NCBI GenBank assembly: GCA_028826165.1
Contig: JAPDFW010000138.1
Location: forward strand, 21,001-85,000
Length of the DNA stretch: 64,000 bases
Direction: 5' to 3'
DNA from: Anaeramoeba ignava
Taxonomy: Eukaryota; Metamonada; Anaeramoebidae
In this document: positions 20,787-34,900 of the stretch, in pieces
Numbering within the stretch: the stretch's first letter is position 1
Layout of the letters: each line of letters starts with the position of its first letter
Position numbers and translations under genes: made by a program
Notes under the pieces: model-generated
What the model saw: only the letters and a program-made list of their open reading frames with translations
Told to the model about the DNA's origin: nothing
Databases searched by the model: none

Positions 20787-23700
20787 TCAATTTTTAATTT
20801 TTAATTTTTTAATTTTTAATTTAAAAGCATTTGGAAATTCTTGAATCATTAAATTTGAAGTAGAAATTTGAGATTGAAAAAGAGAATTAAACTCTTGCGT
20901 TTTTTCTTGAAGTAATTTATATAAAGATGAACTTTCAATATCCATTTTTGCTTTTTGAGGGAAATTTGGAGAAATAACTTGAGTTGGTTGACCTGAATTT
21001 TGATGAACTTCAAATATTTTTTTCAAAAAAGGATTTGAATCAACAAATTGAATAATTTCTGGATTTAATTCAATTTTTTCTGAAATGATTTGGAATTGAT
21101 TTGAGATGAAATTGACATAATTGTCTTTTAATTTAAGCATAAAAAATATTGAGTTTTGAGGGATTTTATGCCGATTTGAATAATCAAGTGAATAATTATA
21201 AAGCCAAGTTATAAATTCAATTATTCTAACTGAAAGATCAATCAAAATACTTTCTTTTTCGTTATAGTTATTATTTTCCAAATTATTTAAATCCAAATTT
21301 AAAGATTTGATAATTCTTTCTGATTCATCAAAAACAATCAAAACAAACACTTGAACAACTAGAGAAATTCGGGAAAAATCACCGAAATATAAAGATGAAT
21401 TTTTGAAACAAAATCCAAAAAATTCAAATGCGTCTTGGAAATCATGGTTGATCATGTTTTCCATTCCCAAAGCAAGATGGTGAGTTAACAACAAATGAGA
21501 GTTCCAAATATTCTTCAAGTTTCTAACTACTCTTTCAATATTTGGTGGGAATGATAAGCGAGTGAAAATATTGATTGCATTTCCGTTATTTGATTTGACA
21601 TCAACATAAAAATCTGATTGAAACAAATTGGAATAAGTTCTTGAAACAATTTCATATTCCGCAGCCAAAATTTGATTATTCAGAATGCAGAAATGAGGAA
21701 AAGAAAGCAATGACGGGTCTGATTTTGTTTGAGCATATAAATTAATTTGATTTTGAACAAGTTCGCTGTTTTCTCTAAATTTATATAATACATCGTCTAC
21801 TCTTTGTTGATCTACAGGGATTAAAGATCCATCATATATTTTGTTTTTCAAATCAAAATCGTTATCATCGTCGATACCGCAATATAGTAATTGTGGATCC
21901 ATATATTCTTTTATTCTTGGGTAGTTATCAGTTTCTTTTCTTTTATTTTGTCTTGATTCTTTGAAATTATTTACTTCAATTAAGAAAGTTTCGTTCTCTT
22001 TTTTGATTTCTTCTATTAATTCTTCTGGAATAAATAAATTAGTGAAGGAAATATCTGCAAAGTTAAGGAAGTTATGTTTTTTTTGATTTTCATTTTGATT
22101 TTGATTTTCATTTTGATTTTGATTTTCATTTTGATTTTGATTTTGATTTTCATTTTGATTTTCATTTTGATTTTGATTTTGATTTTGATTTTCATTTTGA
22201 TTTTCATTTTGATTTTCATTTTTGATTTTGATTTTGATTTTGATTTTGATTTTGATTTTCATTTTGATTTTCATTTTCATTTTGATTTTCATTTTGATTT
22301 TCATTTTCATTTTGATTTTCTTTTTGATTTTGATCTGATTTTTGTTTTATTTGATTTTGATTTAATTCTTGTTTTATTTCATTTTGATTTTCATTTTCAT
22401 TTTGATTTTCATTTTCATTTTGATTTTCATTTAATTCTTGTTTTATTTCATTTTCATTTTCATTTTCATTTTCATTTTGATTTTGATTTTGATTTTCATT
22501 TGATTCTTGTTTTATTTGATTTTGATTTAATTCTTGTTTTATTTGATTTTGATTTAATTCTTGTTTTATTTCATTTTCATTTAATTCTTGTTTTATTTCA
22601 TTTTCATTTTCATTTTCATTTTGATTTTGATTTAATTCTTGTTTTATTTCTTTTTCATTCGTATTTAGTTTTGTTTCATTTTGATTTTGATTTTGATTTA
22701 ATTCTTGTTTTATTTCTTGTTTTATTTCATTTTCATTTGTTTCTTGTTTTATTTCTTGTTTTATTTCTTCTTGTTTTATTTCATTTTCATTCATATTTAG
22801 TTTTGTTTCTTCATTTGTTTCTTGTTTTATTTCATTTTGATTTTGATTTTCTTTTGATTTTGATTTTCATTTTGATTTTCATTTTCTTTTTAATTCTTGT
22901 TTTATTTCTTTTTCATTTTGATTTTTTTAATTCTTCTTTTATTTCTTCTTTTGTTTCTTCTTTTGTTTCTTGTTTTATTTGATTTTGATTTAATTCTTGT
23001 TTTATTTCATTTTGATTTTCATTTTCATTTTCATTTTGATTTTCTTTTTGTTTTATTTCATTTTGATTTTCATTTAATTCTTGTTTTATTTCTTTTTCAT
23101 TTAATTCTTGTTTTATTTCTTTTTCATTTAATTCTTGTTTTATTTCTTTTTCATTTGTTTCTTGTTTTATTTCTTTTTCATTCATATTTAGTTTTGTTTC
23201 ATTTTGATTTTGATTTTGATTTATTTTTGATTTTTATTTCATTTTCATTCATATTTAGTTTTGTTTCTTCATTTGTTTCTTGTTTTATTTCATTTTGATT
23301 TTGATTTTCATTTTGATTTTCATTTTGATTTTGATTTTCATTTTGATTTTCATTTAATTCTTGTTTATTTTCATTTTGATTTTCATTTTGATTTTGATTT
23401 TCATTTTGATTTTCATTTTTTTTCTTGATTTTTATTTTTTTTTATTTGTTTCTTGTTTTATTTCATTTTCATTTTGATTTTTCATTTTTTTCTTCATTTG
23501 ATTCTTGTTTTATTTGATTTTGATTTAATTCTTCTTTTATTTCTTCTTTTGTTTCTTCTTTTGTTTCTTGTTTTTTTTTTTTTTATTTCATTTTCATTCG
23601 TATTTAGTTTTGTTTCTTCTTTCTTCTTCAAATTCACTAATCTTTCAAAAAAATGACAATTTTCAACATTTTGTTTAAGTTCTTCATTGATATAAATTAA

Positions 23701-26700
23701 ACAATAAGCATTTTCAGTATCTTTATCATTTCCAAATGATTCTTTAAAAACTATTTTTTCATCAACTTCAGAAACATTTTCATCATTAAACTTCCACCAA
23801 ATCCCAAGAGAATAATCATAAATAAAAGCCCAATAATGGCCACTTCCAGCAACTCCACGATGAATCAAAATTGAATAAAGATAATAAGGAACATTTTTCA
23901 TATCTTCATATAATTTATTAATAGATTGCTTGTTTTGTTCAATTAAATCTGTCAATTCCTCCTTTCTTTTCTTCAAAAACTCTAACTCATCATCAACTAA
24001 CTGAATTGTCAATTTATAATCATTTAGTTCTTTCTCTAGATTTTCTTGATTTGGTTGATTTTCTAATAACTTTCCAATTTCTTGACATTTTTCTTCCAAA
24101 TGAATTTTCACATTTTCCAATGACAAAGAAAGTGGCTTTTCTGATTCACCAAATTTTTCCATTGATTTCAATTCTTCGTTGAATTCAGAAATTTTCTTCT
24201 TCAACACATTCGCTTGAATTCTTTTCTTTTCGGAAATTTCCAAATTAGATTCCAAATAACGATCGAGATAAAGCGTTCGATCGAATTCAAATTTGGAATT
24301 TTTTTTGACAGGTTTTTGAGATTTTGGATCAAAAACGACCCTTTGTAATTGTAATACTAAAGTTGGTGGCAAATCAATAATTGTGTTTTTCTTTTGAGCC
24401 GTTGTTTGGAAACCTGTGCTTGTTTTGTAGTCAATAGTGACATTATTTGTGAACTCGTCAAGTGATGAATATAAATCTCCATGATTAATATCAAGAATAA
24501 TTTGAGCAAAAGAAAATTTATCGAGTTGATCAACAAGAGATCCATCTTTTTCCTTTACAGTCAATAATTGATGAGCTTTTCCATGAAAAATTCTTGTGAT
24601 TAAACTTGTTCTTGATTGCTTGTTTTGGATGTAATTTGGATCTCTTTCTTTGAGTCTTTTTTCATATTCTTTTTGACATTCCATTTCGATTTCTTGTTCT
24701 TCTTTGTCTTCTTGAAGCGCTGCATTTTGTCCAGGGATTTGAACTGGTTGATTTTTCCGATATTCTGCTTGATGTCTTTTATGGAAATCATCATAACTTG
24801 AACAACTTTCCATAATTTCTTTACTTGGTTCATTTTTTTCATTTTGATCTTCTTTTTCTTTTTTTTCTTCATCAGGATTGATTTGATTGAGTTCTTTTTC
24901 GCCTGCAATTTCTGGTTTTGGTTCTTCTTGATTTTCTTTTTCTCCTGCAATTTCTTGCTTTGGTTTTTCTTCTTGGATTTTTTTTCTTTTTTCAATAATT
25001 TCCTGTTTGATTAATTGTTTTTCTTTTTCTTCTTCTACTTTTCCTTCATAATCTTCAATTGCGAATTCTCCTTCTTCGATTCTATTCCAAAATACATGAT
25101 TAAATTCTGTTACATCTTGTTGATTTCCTGCTGAAAATTTTTTTCCTGAGTTTGTAAGGATATTATCAACAACATGTGAAGGATCGATAGATTTATAGTT
25201 TGTTAAAATTAATCTACAAAATAGTCTTTGGAGTTCATGAACCACTTTTTGGAATTAAATTAAAATATTTATTAAATATTGAATTGAATTTTGAATTAAA
25301 TTTTGAATTGAATTAAATTAAATTTTGAATTGAATTTTGAATTGAATTAAATTGAATTAAATTGAATATTAAATTAAATTAAATTTTGAATTGAATTAAA
25401 TATTAAATTAAATTTTGAATTGAATTTTGAATTAAATTGAATTAAATTAAATTGAATTAAATTGAATTAAATTAATTTTTGAATTGAATTAAAATATTTA
25501 TTAAATTGAATTAAATTAAATTAAATTGAATTAAATATTGAATTGAATTAAAATATTTAATATTGAATTAAATTGAATTAAAATATTTAATATTGAATTG
25601 AATATTAAATTGAATTAAATATTAAATTGAATTTTGAATTAAATATTGAATTGAATTAAATATTGAATTAAATATTGAATTGAATTTTGAATTAAATATT
25701 AAATTTAATTAAATTGAATTGAATTAAATTAAATTATCTAATATTGAATTGAATTGAATTAAATTGAATTACATTTAAGAGATGAAAAAAATTTTTGTTC
25801 ATCTTCTGGTTTTTGTAAAACTCCTTCTTTTAATTCTTGCCAATTTTTTTCTGTAAGTTCAAATCCTAAAATTCCATCACGAAATGAAGGTATCATAAAA
25901 TATGTTTGTAATAATGAATTAAGATAACAAGTATTTCCAACATTTTTAAGACCAACTGGTTGTCTTTCTTCTCTCATTAATGAAAGTGGATTATTTTCAT
26001 ATCTACTATATTCATTATAACTCTCTTCAATTGCTCTTGATAAACTTGGATCATAATTATCATCCTTTTTTAATTTTAATTTTAAATTTTAATTTTAATT
26101 TTAATTTTATAAATGAATTTTAATTTTGATTTTAATTTTAATTTTAATTTTAATTTTAATTTTAATTTTAATTTTAATTTTAATTTTAATAATAATTTTA
26201 ATTTTAATTTTAATTTTGATTTTAATTTTAATTTTAATTTTAATTTTAATTTTATAAATGAATTTTAATTTTAATTTTAAAACAAGAAAATTATACTGAT
26301 TGTAAAGAACGTTGAATTGCTAAATCAATATTTCTTTGTTCTTGATCTACCATACGACTTGGTGTACCACCAGCTTCTCCAGCAGCAGTTTGATGAGGAA
26401 ATCCTTATTTATTTTTAATTTTTAAATAAATGAGAAAAAAATTGTTTTTCTTTCTTCTTGTTAAAAGAATTTAAATAAAAGGAAAATAAAATACGGTGAA
26501 TGTTTTGACTTAAATTTTTTTGGTATTCAAGCATATAATCAGAATTGCTTTTAAAATTTGAATCTTCTATAAATAATTTAATAAATAATTTTATAAATAA
26601 ATTTATAAATAATTTTATAAATAATTTTATATTTAATTTATAAATAATTTTATAAATAATTTTATAAATAATTTTATTAATAATTTTATATTTAATTTTA

Positions 26701-28245
26701 TAAATAATTTTATAAATAATTTTATAAATAATTTTATATATAATTTTATAAATAATTTTATAAATAATTTTATATTTAATTTTATAAATAATTTTATAAA
26801 TAATTTTATAATAATGTTATTAATAATTTTATAAATAATTTTATTAATAATTTTATATTTAATTTTATAAATAATTTTATATTTAATTTTATATTTAATT
26901 TTATAAATAATTTTATATTTAATTTTATATTTAATTTTATAAATAATTTTATAATTAATTTTATAATTAATTTTATAATTAATTTTATAAATAATTTTAT
27001 ATTTAATTTTATATTTAATTTTATAAATAATTTTATAAATAATTTTATAAATAATTTTTATTAATTTTATAAATAATTTTATTAAATAATTTTATAAATA
27101 ATTTTATAAATAATTTTATAAATAATTTTATAAATAATTTTATAAATAATTTAATAAATAATTTTATAAATAATTTTATATTTAATTTTATAAATAATTT
27201 TATAAATAATTTTATATTTAATTTTATATTTAATTTTATATTTAATTTTATTAATAATTTTATATTTAATTTTATAAATAATTTTATATTTAATTTTTAT
27301 AAATAATTTTATTAATAATTTTTATAAATAATTTTATAAATAATTTTATATTTAATTTTATATTTAATTTAATTAATTTAATAATTAATTTTATAAATAA
27401 TTTTATATTTAATTTTTTATAAATAATTTTATAAATAATTTTATATTTAATTTTATAAATAATTTTATAAATAATTTTATATTTAATTTTATAAATAATT
27501 TTATAAATAATTTTATAAATTTTTATATAATTTTAATTTAATAAATATTTTTTTAAATAATTTTTATAAATAATTTTATAAATAATTTTATAAATAATTT
27601 TATAAATAATTTATATTTAATTTTATAAATAATTTTATAAATAATTTTATAAATAATTTTATAAATAATTTTATAAATAATTTTATATTTAATTTTATAA
27701 ATAATTTTATAAATAATTTTATAAATAATTTTATTAATAATTTTATAAATAATTTTATATTTAATTTTATAAATAATTTTATAATTAATTTTATAAATAA
27801 TTTTATATATAATTTTATATTTAATTTTATTAATAATTTTATATTTAATTTTATAATTAATTTTATATTTAATTTTATATTTAATTTTATATTTAATTTT
27901 ATAATTAATTTAATTAAAGAATTATTGAATGTACTGCCATGAGCTTCTGGACTTTGTTCAATTTCAGTACTTTTTTGTTTCTCAACTTCAGGAATTTCTT
28001 CAATATCTTCACCATTAGCTAAAAAATTTTAATAATAAAATAATAATAATTTATAATTTTAAAGTAAGAACAAAAATTTCAATTAAATTATTAATTAAAA
28101 AAATTGATTTATTTTTGATTTTTATTTTGATTTTACTCAAATAATTTAAAATTCTTTCTGTATCTCGATAATAACGAAGTGCTTTCTTTACTTTTGATTC
28201 TGGAAAACCCATATCAATAAGAAAAGCTTCAGTTGGAATATCCAT
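20787..28245 (-). CDS. USP25/28-like ubiquitin-specific protease, multi-exon with disrupted repeat region
   Basis: Exons (in gene order) 28245-28137, 28018-27935, 26566-26495, 26403-26297, 26064-25773 and 25244 onward. A UBA-like start ([19 protein letters not shown]) is followed by two UIM-like helices ([26 protein letters not shown]). The Cys box is [17 protein letters not shown]. Next come [20 protein letters not shown], a long coiled-coil insertion, and a His box with [25 protein letters not shown] and AYCLIYI. This order is that of USP25/USP28. A region rich in KQELNQN and NENQ (about 23590-22080) has several frame changes. An open 400-aa segment (about 22075-20787, [20 protein letters not shown] onward) probably forms the C-terminal domain, but could be a separate gene. 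Confidence 0.8.
22080..23590 (-). repeat. Gln/Asn/Glu/Lys-coding hexamer array with frameshifts
   Basis: Read on the minus strand, this stretch is built of CAAAAT, GAAAAT and longer GAAATAAAACAAGAATTAAA words encoding EIKQELNQN and NENQ. Open frames switch several times. A 14-nt T run (23571-23584) stands where sister words have 4 T, and a 5-T run near 22220 interrupts an otherwise perfect hexamer series. It links the protease catalytic domain to its probable C-terminal domain. Confidence 0.8.
25245..25772. repeat. AATTGAATTAAAT array, intron of the USP gene
   Basis: A 528-bp intron made of AATTGAATT, AAATTAAATT and AATATTGAATT words between exons 5 and 6. No coding potential. Confidence 0.9.
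26567..27934. repeat. TTTTATAAATAA 12-bp satellite intron of the USP gene
   Basis: This 1.37-kb intron between exons 2 and 3 is almost only the 12-bp word TTTTATAAATAA and its one- or two-base variants (TTTTATATTTAA, TTTTATTAATAA). It closely resembles, in word and length, the intron at 45851-47935 of another gene, where the complementary word TTATTTATAAAA is seen. Confidence 0.92.
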
Positions 28246-28383
28246 TTTAATTAATTAATCAATCACTTATTATTTTTTTAATAAAAAAAAAATGAGAAAA
28301 AATGAAAAAATGAAAAAATGAAAAAATGAATTTTTATTTTTTTTATTAGAAAGAAAAAAAAAAGTAAAAAAAAAAGTTCGAAA

Positions 28384-31295
28384 TTATTTTTCTAAGCAAT
28401 GTTTTATTATAGTAATTATTTCAGAACCAGGAAATCTACCTAAAGAACCATCACAACAATCAATTTCTGAAAACATTGGAATTGAATCATTTCCAAAAAT
28501 AAAATCTCTTTTTTCATTTTGATTTCCATTTAATTCACAAATTGAATTCCAAACTGAACCAATTGCAAAAGGAACTGGTTCACAACTATGATCTCCATAA
28601 TTAGCAGGAGTTGAATGGTCTCCTATAATAAAAATAAATAAAAAAGAAGGATTTTTAATTGATTAAAATTTGTTCCACTTTTTTTTTCAATTTAATTTTA
28701 TATTTAATTTTATATTTAATTTTATATTTAATTTTAATTTTAATTTAATTTACCTGTAACAACAACATAATATTCTGTTTTATGATTTTTGCTTTTTTCA
28801 TCTTCATATAATGTTTCTAATAAATTTCTCAGCATTTTATCTGCTTTTTCAATTAATTCTGATTTAAGTTTTGGTAAATGATCATGACTTGAATCATCTG
28901 TTGCTTTAATATGAACAAAACCAAAATCATAATTTTCATCTAAAAAAGAAAGAAAGAAAGAAAAAATATTTTAAATTGAAATTGAATTTGAAATTGATTT
29001 TGAATTTTAATTTGATTTTGATTTTGATTTTGAAATTGATTTTGATTTTGAAATTGAAGTTGAATTTGATTTTGAAATTGAATTTGAATTTGAAATTGAT
29101 TTTGAAATTGAAATTGAAATTGATTTTGATTTTGAAATTGAATTTGATTTTGATTTTGATTTTGAAATTGAAATTGAAATTGAAATTGATTTTGAAATTG
29201 AAATTGAAATTGATTTTGAAATTGAATTTGATTTTGAAATTGAATTTGAAATTGATTTTGAAATTGAATTTGAATTTGATTTTGAAATTGAAATTGATTT
29301 TGAAATTGAAATTGATTTTGAAATTGATTTTGATTTTGATTTTGAAATTGGATTTGAATTTGAAATTGATTTTGAAATTGATTTTGAATTTGAAATTGAA
29401 TTTGATTTAGAAATTGAAATTGATTTTGATTTTGATTTTGAAATTGAATTTGAATTTGATTTTGATTTTGAAATTGATTTTGAAATTGAAATTGATTTTG
29501 AAATTGAATTTGAAATTGAATTTGAAATTGAATTTGAATTTGAAATTGAATTTGAAATTGGTTTCTAACCCTCATTCATCAAATGTTCAGCAGCAACTTT
29601 TCCTTTTGATTCCATATTTGTATGATAATCACCAGTAGCACCTTGTGCTTTAATTATATCTAATTGGATAGTAATACCAAGACCACTAATAATTGCAGTT
29701 GGAGCAATCATAAAAGTTTTCAATCCAGTTCTTTTTTCAAAGGAATCAACTCTTAATCTCATTCCAGGTCCTCGAAATAAAACAACATTTGCGAGAGATT
29801 TATTCATTTCTTCTCTCTTTTTATTAATTGGATGAACAGTTAATTTTTTTGTTATTTCTTTTGTTAAACTATTTAATAAATCGCTTGTCATTTTTGAATT
29901 TTCTTGTTCATCAAGTGGCTTTGATACTCTTAATGGTAAATTATCTTTTAGTGGATCAGTTCCTGAAATAGAATCACTTAGCTTCGGTCCTCGAATTCTA
30001 ATTCCACAACGATGCTCAGTTGCATATTTAACTGAAATTTGATATTCGGGAAAATTTGGAATTTTTCTGATCAAAAAAAATTTTTTTTTCAAATTAATTT
30101 TTTACTTTTCGGTTTTTATTTTTGTTTTTATATTTTTACAGATTATTTAAATAATCACAAAGAATTGGACCTGATTCTTCAAAATTACGATCACATCTTC
30201 TATTAACAACAATATTTTTATCATCTAAAGTTGAAAAATTACACTAAAAAAAGTTTATAAATTTAAATTATATTTTTTAATAAATTTAAAATATAATTTC
30301 TTTATAAATTTAAATTATAATTTCTTTATAAATTTAAATTATATCTTCTTTATAAATTTAAATTATAAATTCTTTATAAATTTAAATTATATCTTCTTAA
30401 TAAATTTAAATTATAAATTCTTTATAAATTTAAATTATAATTTTTAATAAATTTAAATTGTATTTTCTTTATAAATTTAAATTATAATTTCTTTATAAAT
30501 TTAAATTATAAATTCTTTATAAATTTAAATTATATTTTCTTTATAAATTTAAATTATAAATTCTTTATAAATTTAAAATTGTTTTTTCTTTATAAATTTA
30601 AATTATATTTTCTTTATAAATTTAAAATATATCTTCTTTATAAATTTAAATTATAATTTCTTTATAAATTTAAATTATATCTTCTTAATAAATTTAAATT
30701 ATATTTTCTTTATAAATTTAAAATTGTTTTTTATCAAACTTTAAAAGCTAAATCACCAGGATCCATTTCAAGACCAACTCCTAAACTTTCAAAAGCTCCT
30801 CTTCCTCGATAATAAACTCGTGGATCATATCCAAATATTGAAAGATGTGCGGTATCAGAACCACATGCAAGTCCAGGTTCTACGGGATCCATTAATCCAC
30901 AAACACCACTTTCTTTTTAAATTTAGATTGAATTTTTATTTCAAATTGAATTTTAATTTCAAATTTAATTTTTATTTCAAACTTAATTTTTATTTCAAAT
31001 TTAATTTTTATTTCAATTTATTTCAAATTTAATTTTAATTTCGAATTTTTATTTCAAATTGAATTTCAAATTGAATTTCAAATTGAATTTTTATTTCAAA
31101 TTGAATTTCAAATTGAATTTTTATTTCGAATTTAATTTCAAATTGAATTTCAAATTGAATTATAATTTTACTTGTAATTGAATTCATTGTTGGATGATTA
31201 GAAAATTGGAGAGGTGTTAAATTATTTAATTGATGACAAGAAACATCTCCAAGTCCATCAAGTAAAACAAAGACTAATTTTTTCTTAGTTTCCAT
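28384..31295 (-). CDS. Archaeal-type 2,3-bisphosphoglycerate-independent phosphoglycerate mutase
   Basis: Exons 31295-31172, 30912-30740, 30243-30140, 30066-29570, 28939-28754 and 28622-28384 join to about 440 aa, the ApgM length. Landmarks: [10 protein letters not shown] at the start (first metal site), [19 protein letters not shown] with the catalytic Ser of the alkaline-phosphatase superfamily, [24 protein letters not shown]...[22 protein letters not shown]-type metal ligands, and [17 protein letters not shown] near the end. It interconverts 3- and 2-phosphoglycerate in glycolysis. This class is typical of archaea and occurs in some anaerobic protists. Introns at 28940-29569, 30244-30739 and 30913-31171 are repeat-filled. 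Confidence 0.95.
28960..29565. repeat. TTTGAAATTGAA word array, intron of the phosphoglycerate mutase gene
   Basis: Array of AATTTG, AAATTG and ATTTTG hexamers inside intron 4. It gives a spurious 211-aa Gln/Asn/Phe frame on the minus strand. Confidence 0.9.
30246..30735. repeat. About 23-bp CTTTATAAATTTAAATTATA array, intron of the phosphoglycerate mutase gene
   Basis: Roughly 21 copies of a 22-24 bp unit containing CTTTATAAATTTAAATTATA; it fills intron 2. Confidence 0.9.
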
Positions 31296-31411
31296 TTTAT
31301 TTTTTTTTGATTAAATGAGAAAGAGAAAAAAATGAAAAAAAAATGAAAATTGATTTTTTGATTAAATTTTCTTTTTCTTTTACACGTAAGCAGTTCTCTC
31401 AACATCTAAAA

Positions 31412-31905
31412 TCAACATCTAAAATCAAAATTAAATCAAATTTAAATCAAAATTAAATCAAAATTAAATCAAAATTAAATCAAAATTTAAATCAAAATTT
31501 AATCAAAATTAAATCAAAATTAAATCAATATTAAATCAAAATTAAATCAAAATTAAATCAAAATTTAATCAAAATTAAATCAAAATTTAATCAATATTAA
31601 ATCAAAATTAAATCAAAATTAAATCAATATTAAATCAAAATTAAATCAAAATTAAATCAAAATTAAATCAAAATTAAATCAAAATTAAATCAAAATTAAA
31701 TCAAAATTAAATCAAAATTAAATCAAAATTAAATCAAAATTAAATCAAATTTAAATCAAAATTAAATCAAAATTAAATCAAAATTAAATCAAAATTAAAT
31801 CAAAATTAAATCAAAATTAAATCAAAATTAAATCAAAATTAAATCAAAATTAAATCAAAATTAAATTAAAATTAAATCAAAATTAAATCAAAATCAAATT
31901 TCATT
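31412..31905. repeat. AAAATTAAATC 11-bp array in a divergent promoter region
   Basis: About 45 copies of the 11-bp word AAAATTAAATC fill most of the 637 bp between the phosphoglycerate mutase start (minus) and the glycosyltransferase start (plus). The same word fills the large intron of the glycosyltransferase gene at 33159-35140. A short unique stretch (TACACGTAAGCAGTTCTC, 31381-31398) lies next to it. Confidence 0.9.
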
Positions 31906-31932
31906 TTTTTCCTTTCTTTTCTTTCAAAAAAA

Positions 31933-34900
31933 ATGAATATTGGTTTCATTTCAACAAGAATTTTTGGAACAGGTTCAAATTTACTTCCAAATTTAATTTA
32001 AAAATTTATTTTAAAAATTTATTATAAAAATTTATTATAAAAAATTTACTTTCAAATTTAATTTAAAAATTTATTTTAAAGATGGAGTTTCATTAGAAAT
32101 TTCAAAAATTCAAAATTTATTAATTCAAAAAGCTAAAAAAGTGTTTTTTATGGCTGGAGAATTAGATCCAATTTTCGAAAAACAAGAAAATGGATATTGC
32201 TTTGAAAAAATGCATTTTCTTAATTCAGAAATACAATCAATTCAAAAAACATTATTTGAAAACAAATTAGAAACAATAACAACAAAACAAATGCAAGAAT
32301 GTTGGGATAAAATTGATCAATTTGCGAATGAAATTGAATATGAAATTGAGAAATTTATCAACAAATTTAACATTCATAAAATTATAACACAGAATTGTTT
32401 ATCAATCCCAATGAATCTCCCACTTGGAAAGGCAATATACAATTATCTTTCTAAAACTGGAATGGAATGCATAAATCACAATCATGATTTTTATTGGGAA
32501 AGAGAAAGATTTCTTAATATTAAAAATCAAAATTTACAAGATTTTCTTGATAAATATTTTCCACCATCAATTCCAAATATGAAACATCTTGTTATCAATT
32601 CAATTTCACAAGAAACACTTTTGAAAAGGAAAGGAATATCAAGTGTAGTTGTTCCAAATGTGTTTGATTTTTCACAAAAAGAAAAATTTATTGATGAATA
32701 TAATCAAGATCTTAGAGAATCTTTAGAATTAGAAAAGGATGATATTTTTATACTTCAACCAACAAGAATTGTTCCTAGAAAATCTATTGAAACCAGTATT
32801 GAAATTGTTTCTCGTTTAAAGGATAAAAAGGCTAAACTAATTATTACACATTCAAGTTCTGATGAAGGTGATGATTATCTTGCTTTTTTACAACAAAAAG
32901 CGAAGGAACTTGATGTGGATATGAGAATTGCTAATTCTAGATTTAGTGAAACAAGAGGCATAAATCAAAATGATCAAAAAATTTATAGTCTTTGGGATGC
33001 TTATTTATTCGCTGATATTATTCTTTATCCAACTTTAATTGAAGGGTTTGGAAATTTGGTTTGTTTTTTATTCATTTCCTTTTTTTTTGCAAAAACAAAA
33101 TATTTATTTTAGAATTTGAATTTTAATTTTTGATATTTAGGTTGTTGAAGCTTTATTTGTAAATCAAAATTAAATCAAAATTAAATCAAAATTAAATCAA
33201 AATTAAATCAAAATTAAATCAAAATTAAATCAATATTTAATCAAATTTAAATCAAAATTAAATTAAAATTAAATCAATATTAAATCAATATTAAATCAAA
33301 ATTAAATCAAAATTAAATCAAAATTAAATTAAATTTAAATCAAAATTAAATCAAAATTAAATCAAAATTAAATCAAAATTAAATCAAAATTTAAATCAAA
33401 ATTAAATTAAAATTAAATCAAAATTAAATCAAAATTAAATCAAAATTAAATCAAAATTAAATCAAAATTAAATCAAAATTAAATCAAAATCAAATCAAAA
33501 TTAAATCAAAATTAAATCAAAATTAAATCAAAATTAAATCAAAATTTAAATCAAAATTAAATCAAAATTAAATCAAAATTAAATCAAAATTAAATCAAAA
33601 TTTAATCAAAATTAAATCAAAATTAAATCAAAATTAAATCAAAATTAAATCAAAATTAAATAATCAAAATTAAATCAAAATTAAATCAAAAAATCAAATT
33701 AAATCAAAAATTAAATCAAAATTAAATCAAAATTAAATCAATCAAAAATTAAATCAAAAATTAAATCAAAAAAATTCAAAATTAAATCAAAATTAAATCA
33801 AAAATTAAATTAAAATTAAATCAAAATTTAAATCAAAAATTAAATCAAAATTAAATAAAAATTAAATCAAAATTCAAAATCAATATTAAATCAAAATTAA
33901 ATCAAAATTAAATCAAAAATTAAAAATTAAATCAAAATTAAAATCAATATTAAATCAAAATTAAATCAAAAATTGCGTAGAAATCAAAATTAAATCAAAA
34001 ATTAAATCAAAATTAAATTAAATTAAAATTAAATCAATATTAAATCAAAATAAAAAATAAATCAAAAATTAAATCAAAATTAAATCAAAATTAAATCAAA
34101 ATTAAATCAAAATTAAATCAAAAATTAAATCAAAAATTAAATCAAAATTAAATCAAAAATTAAATCAAAATTAAATCAAAATTAAATCAAAAATTAAATC
34201 AAAAATTAAATCAAAATTAAATCAAAAATTAAATCAAAAATTAAATAAAAATTAAATCAAAATTAAATCAAAATTAAATCCTTAATAAAAATTAAATCAA
34301 AAATTTAAAAATTAAAATTAAATTAAAATCAAAATCAATTTAAAATTAAATAAATATTAAATCAAAAATGAACTTGAAAAAATCAAAATTAAATCAATAT
34401 TAAATTAAAAATTAAATCAAAATTAAATCAAAATTAAATCAAAAATTAAATCAAAATTAAATCAAAATTAAATCAAATCAAAATTAAATCAAAATTAAAT
34501 TAAAATTAAATCAAAATTAATATTTTTATTAAAAAATTTTTAAATCAAAAATTTAATCAAAATTAAATCAAATATTAAATCAAAATATTAAAGAAATCAA
34601 AAAAAAATATTAAATCAAAATTTAATCAAATTAAAGAAAAATTAAATTAAAAAATTAAATAAAATTAAATTAAAAATTTAATCAATATTAAATCAAAATT
34701 AAATCAATATTTAATCAATATTAAATCAATATTAAATCAAAATTAAATCAAAATTAAATCAAAATTAAATCAAAATTAAATCAAAATTAAATTAAAATTA
34801 AATCAATATTAAATCAATATTAAATTAAATTTAAATCAAAATTTAATCAAAATTAAATCAAAATTAAATCAAAATTAAATCAAAATTAAATCAAAATTAA

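Noticed and set aside
22074-22982. 302-aa Phe/Leu/Ile/Val-rich plus-strand frame
   Set aside because: Antisense of the Gln/Asn/Glu repeat of the USP gene.
28940-29575. 211-aa Gln/Asn/Phe minus-strand frame
   Set aside because: It is the repeat-filled intron 4 of the phosphoglycerate mutase gene, bounded by splice sites that restore the enzyme's frame.
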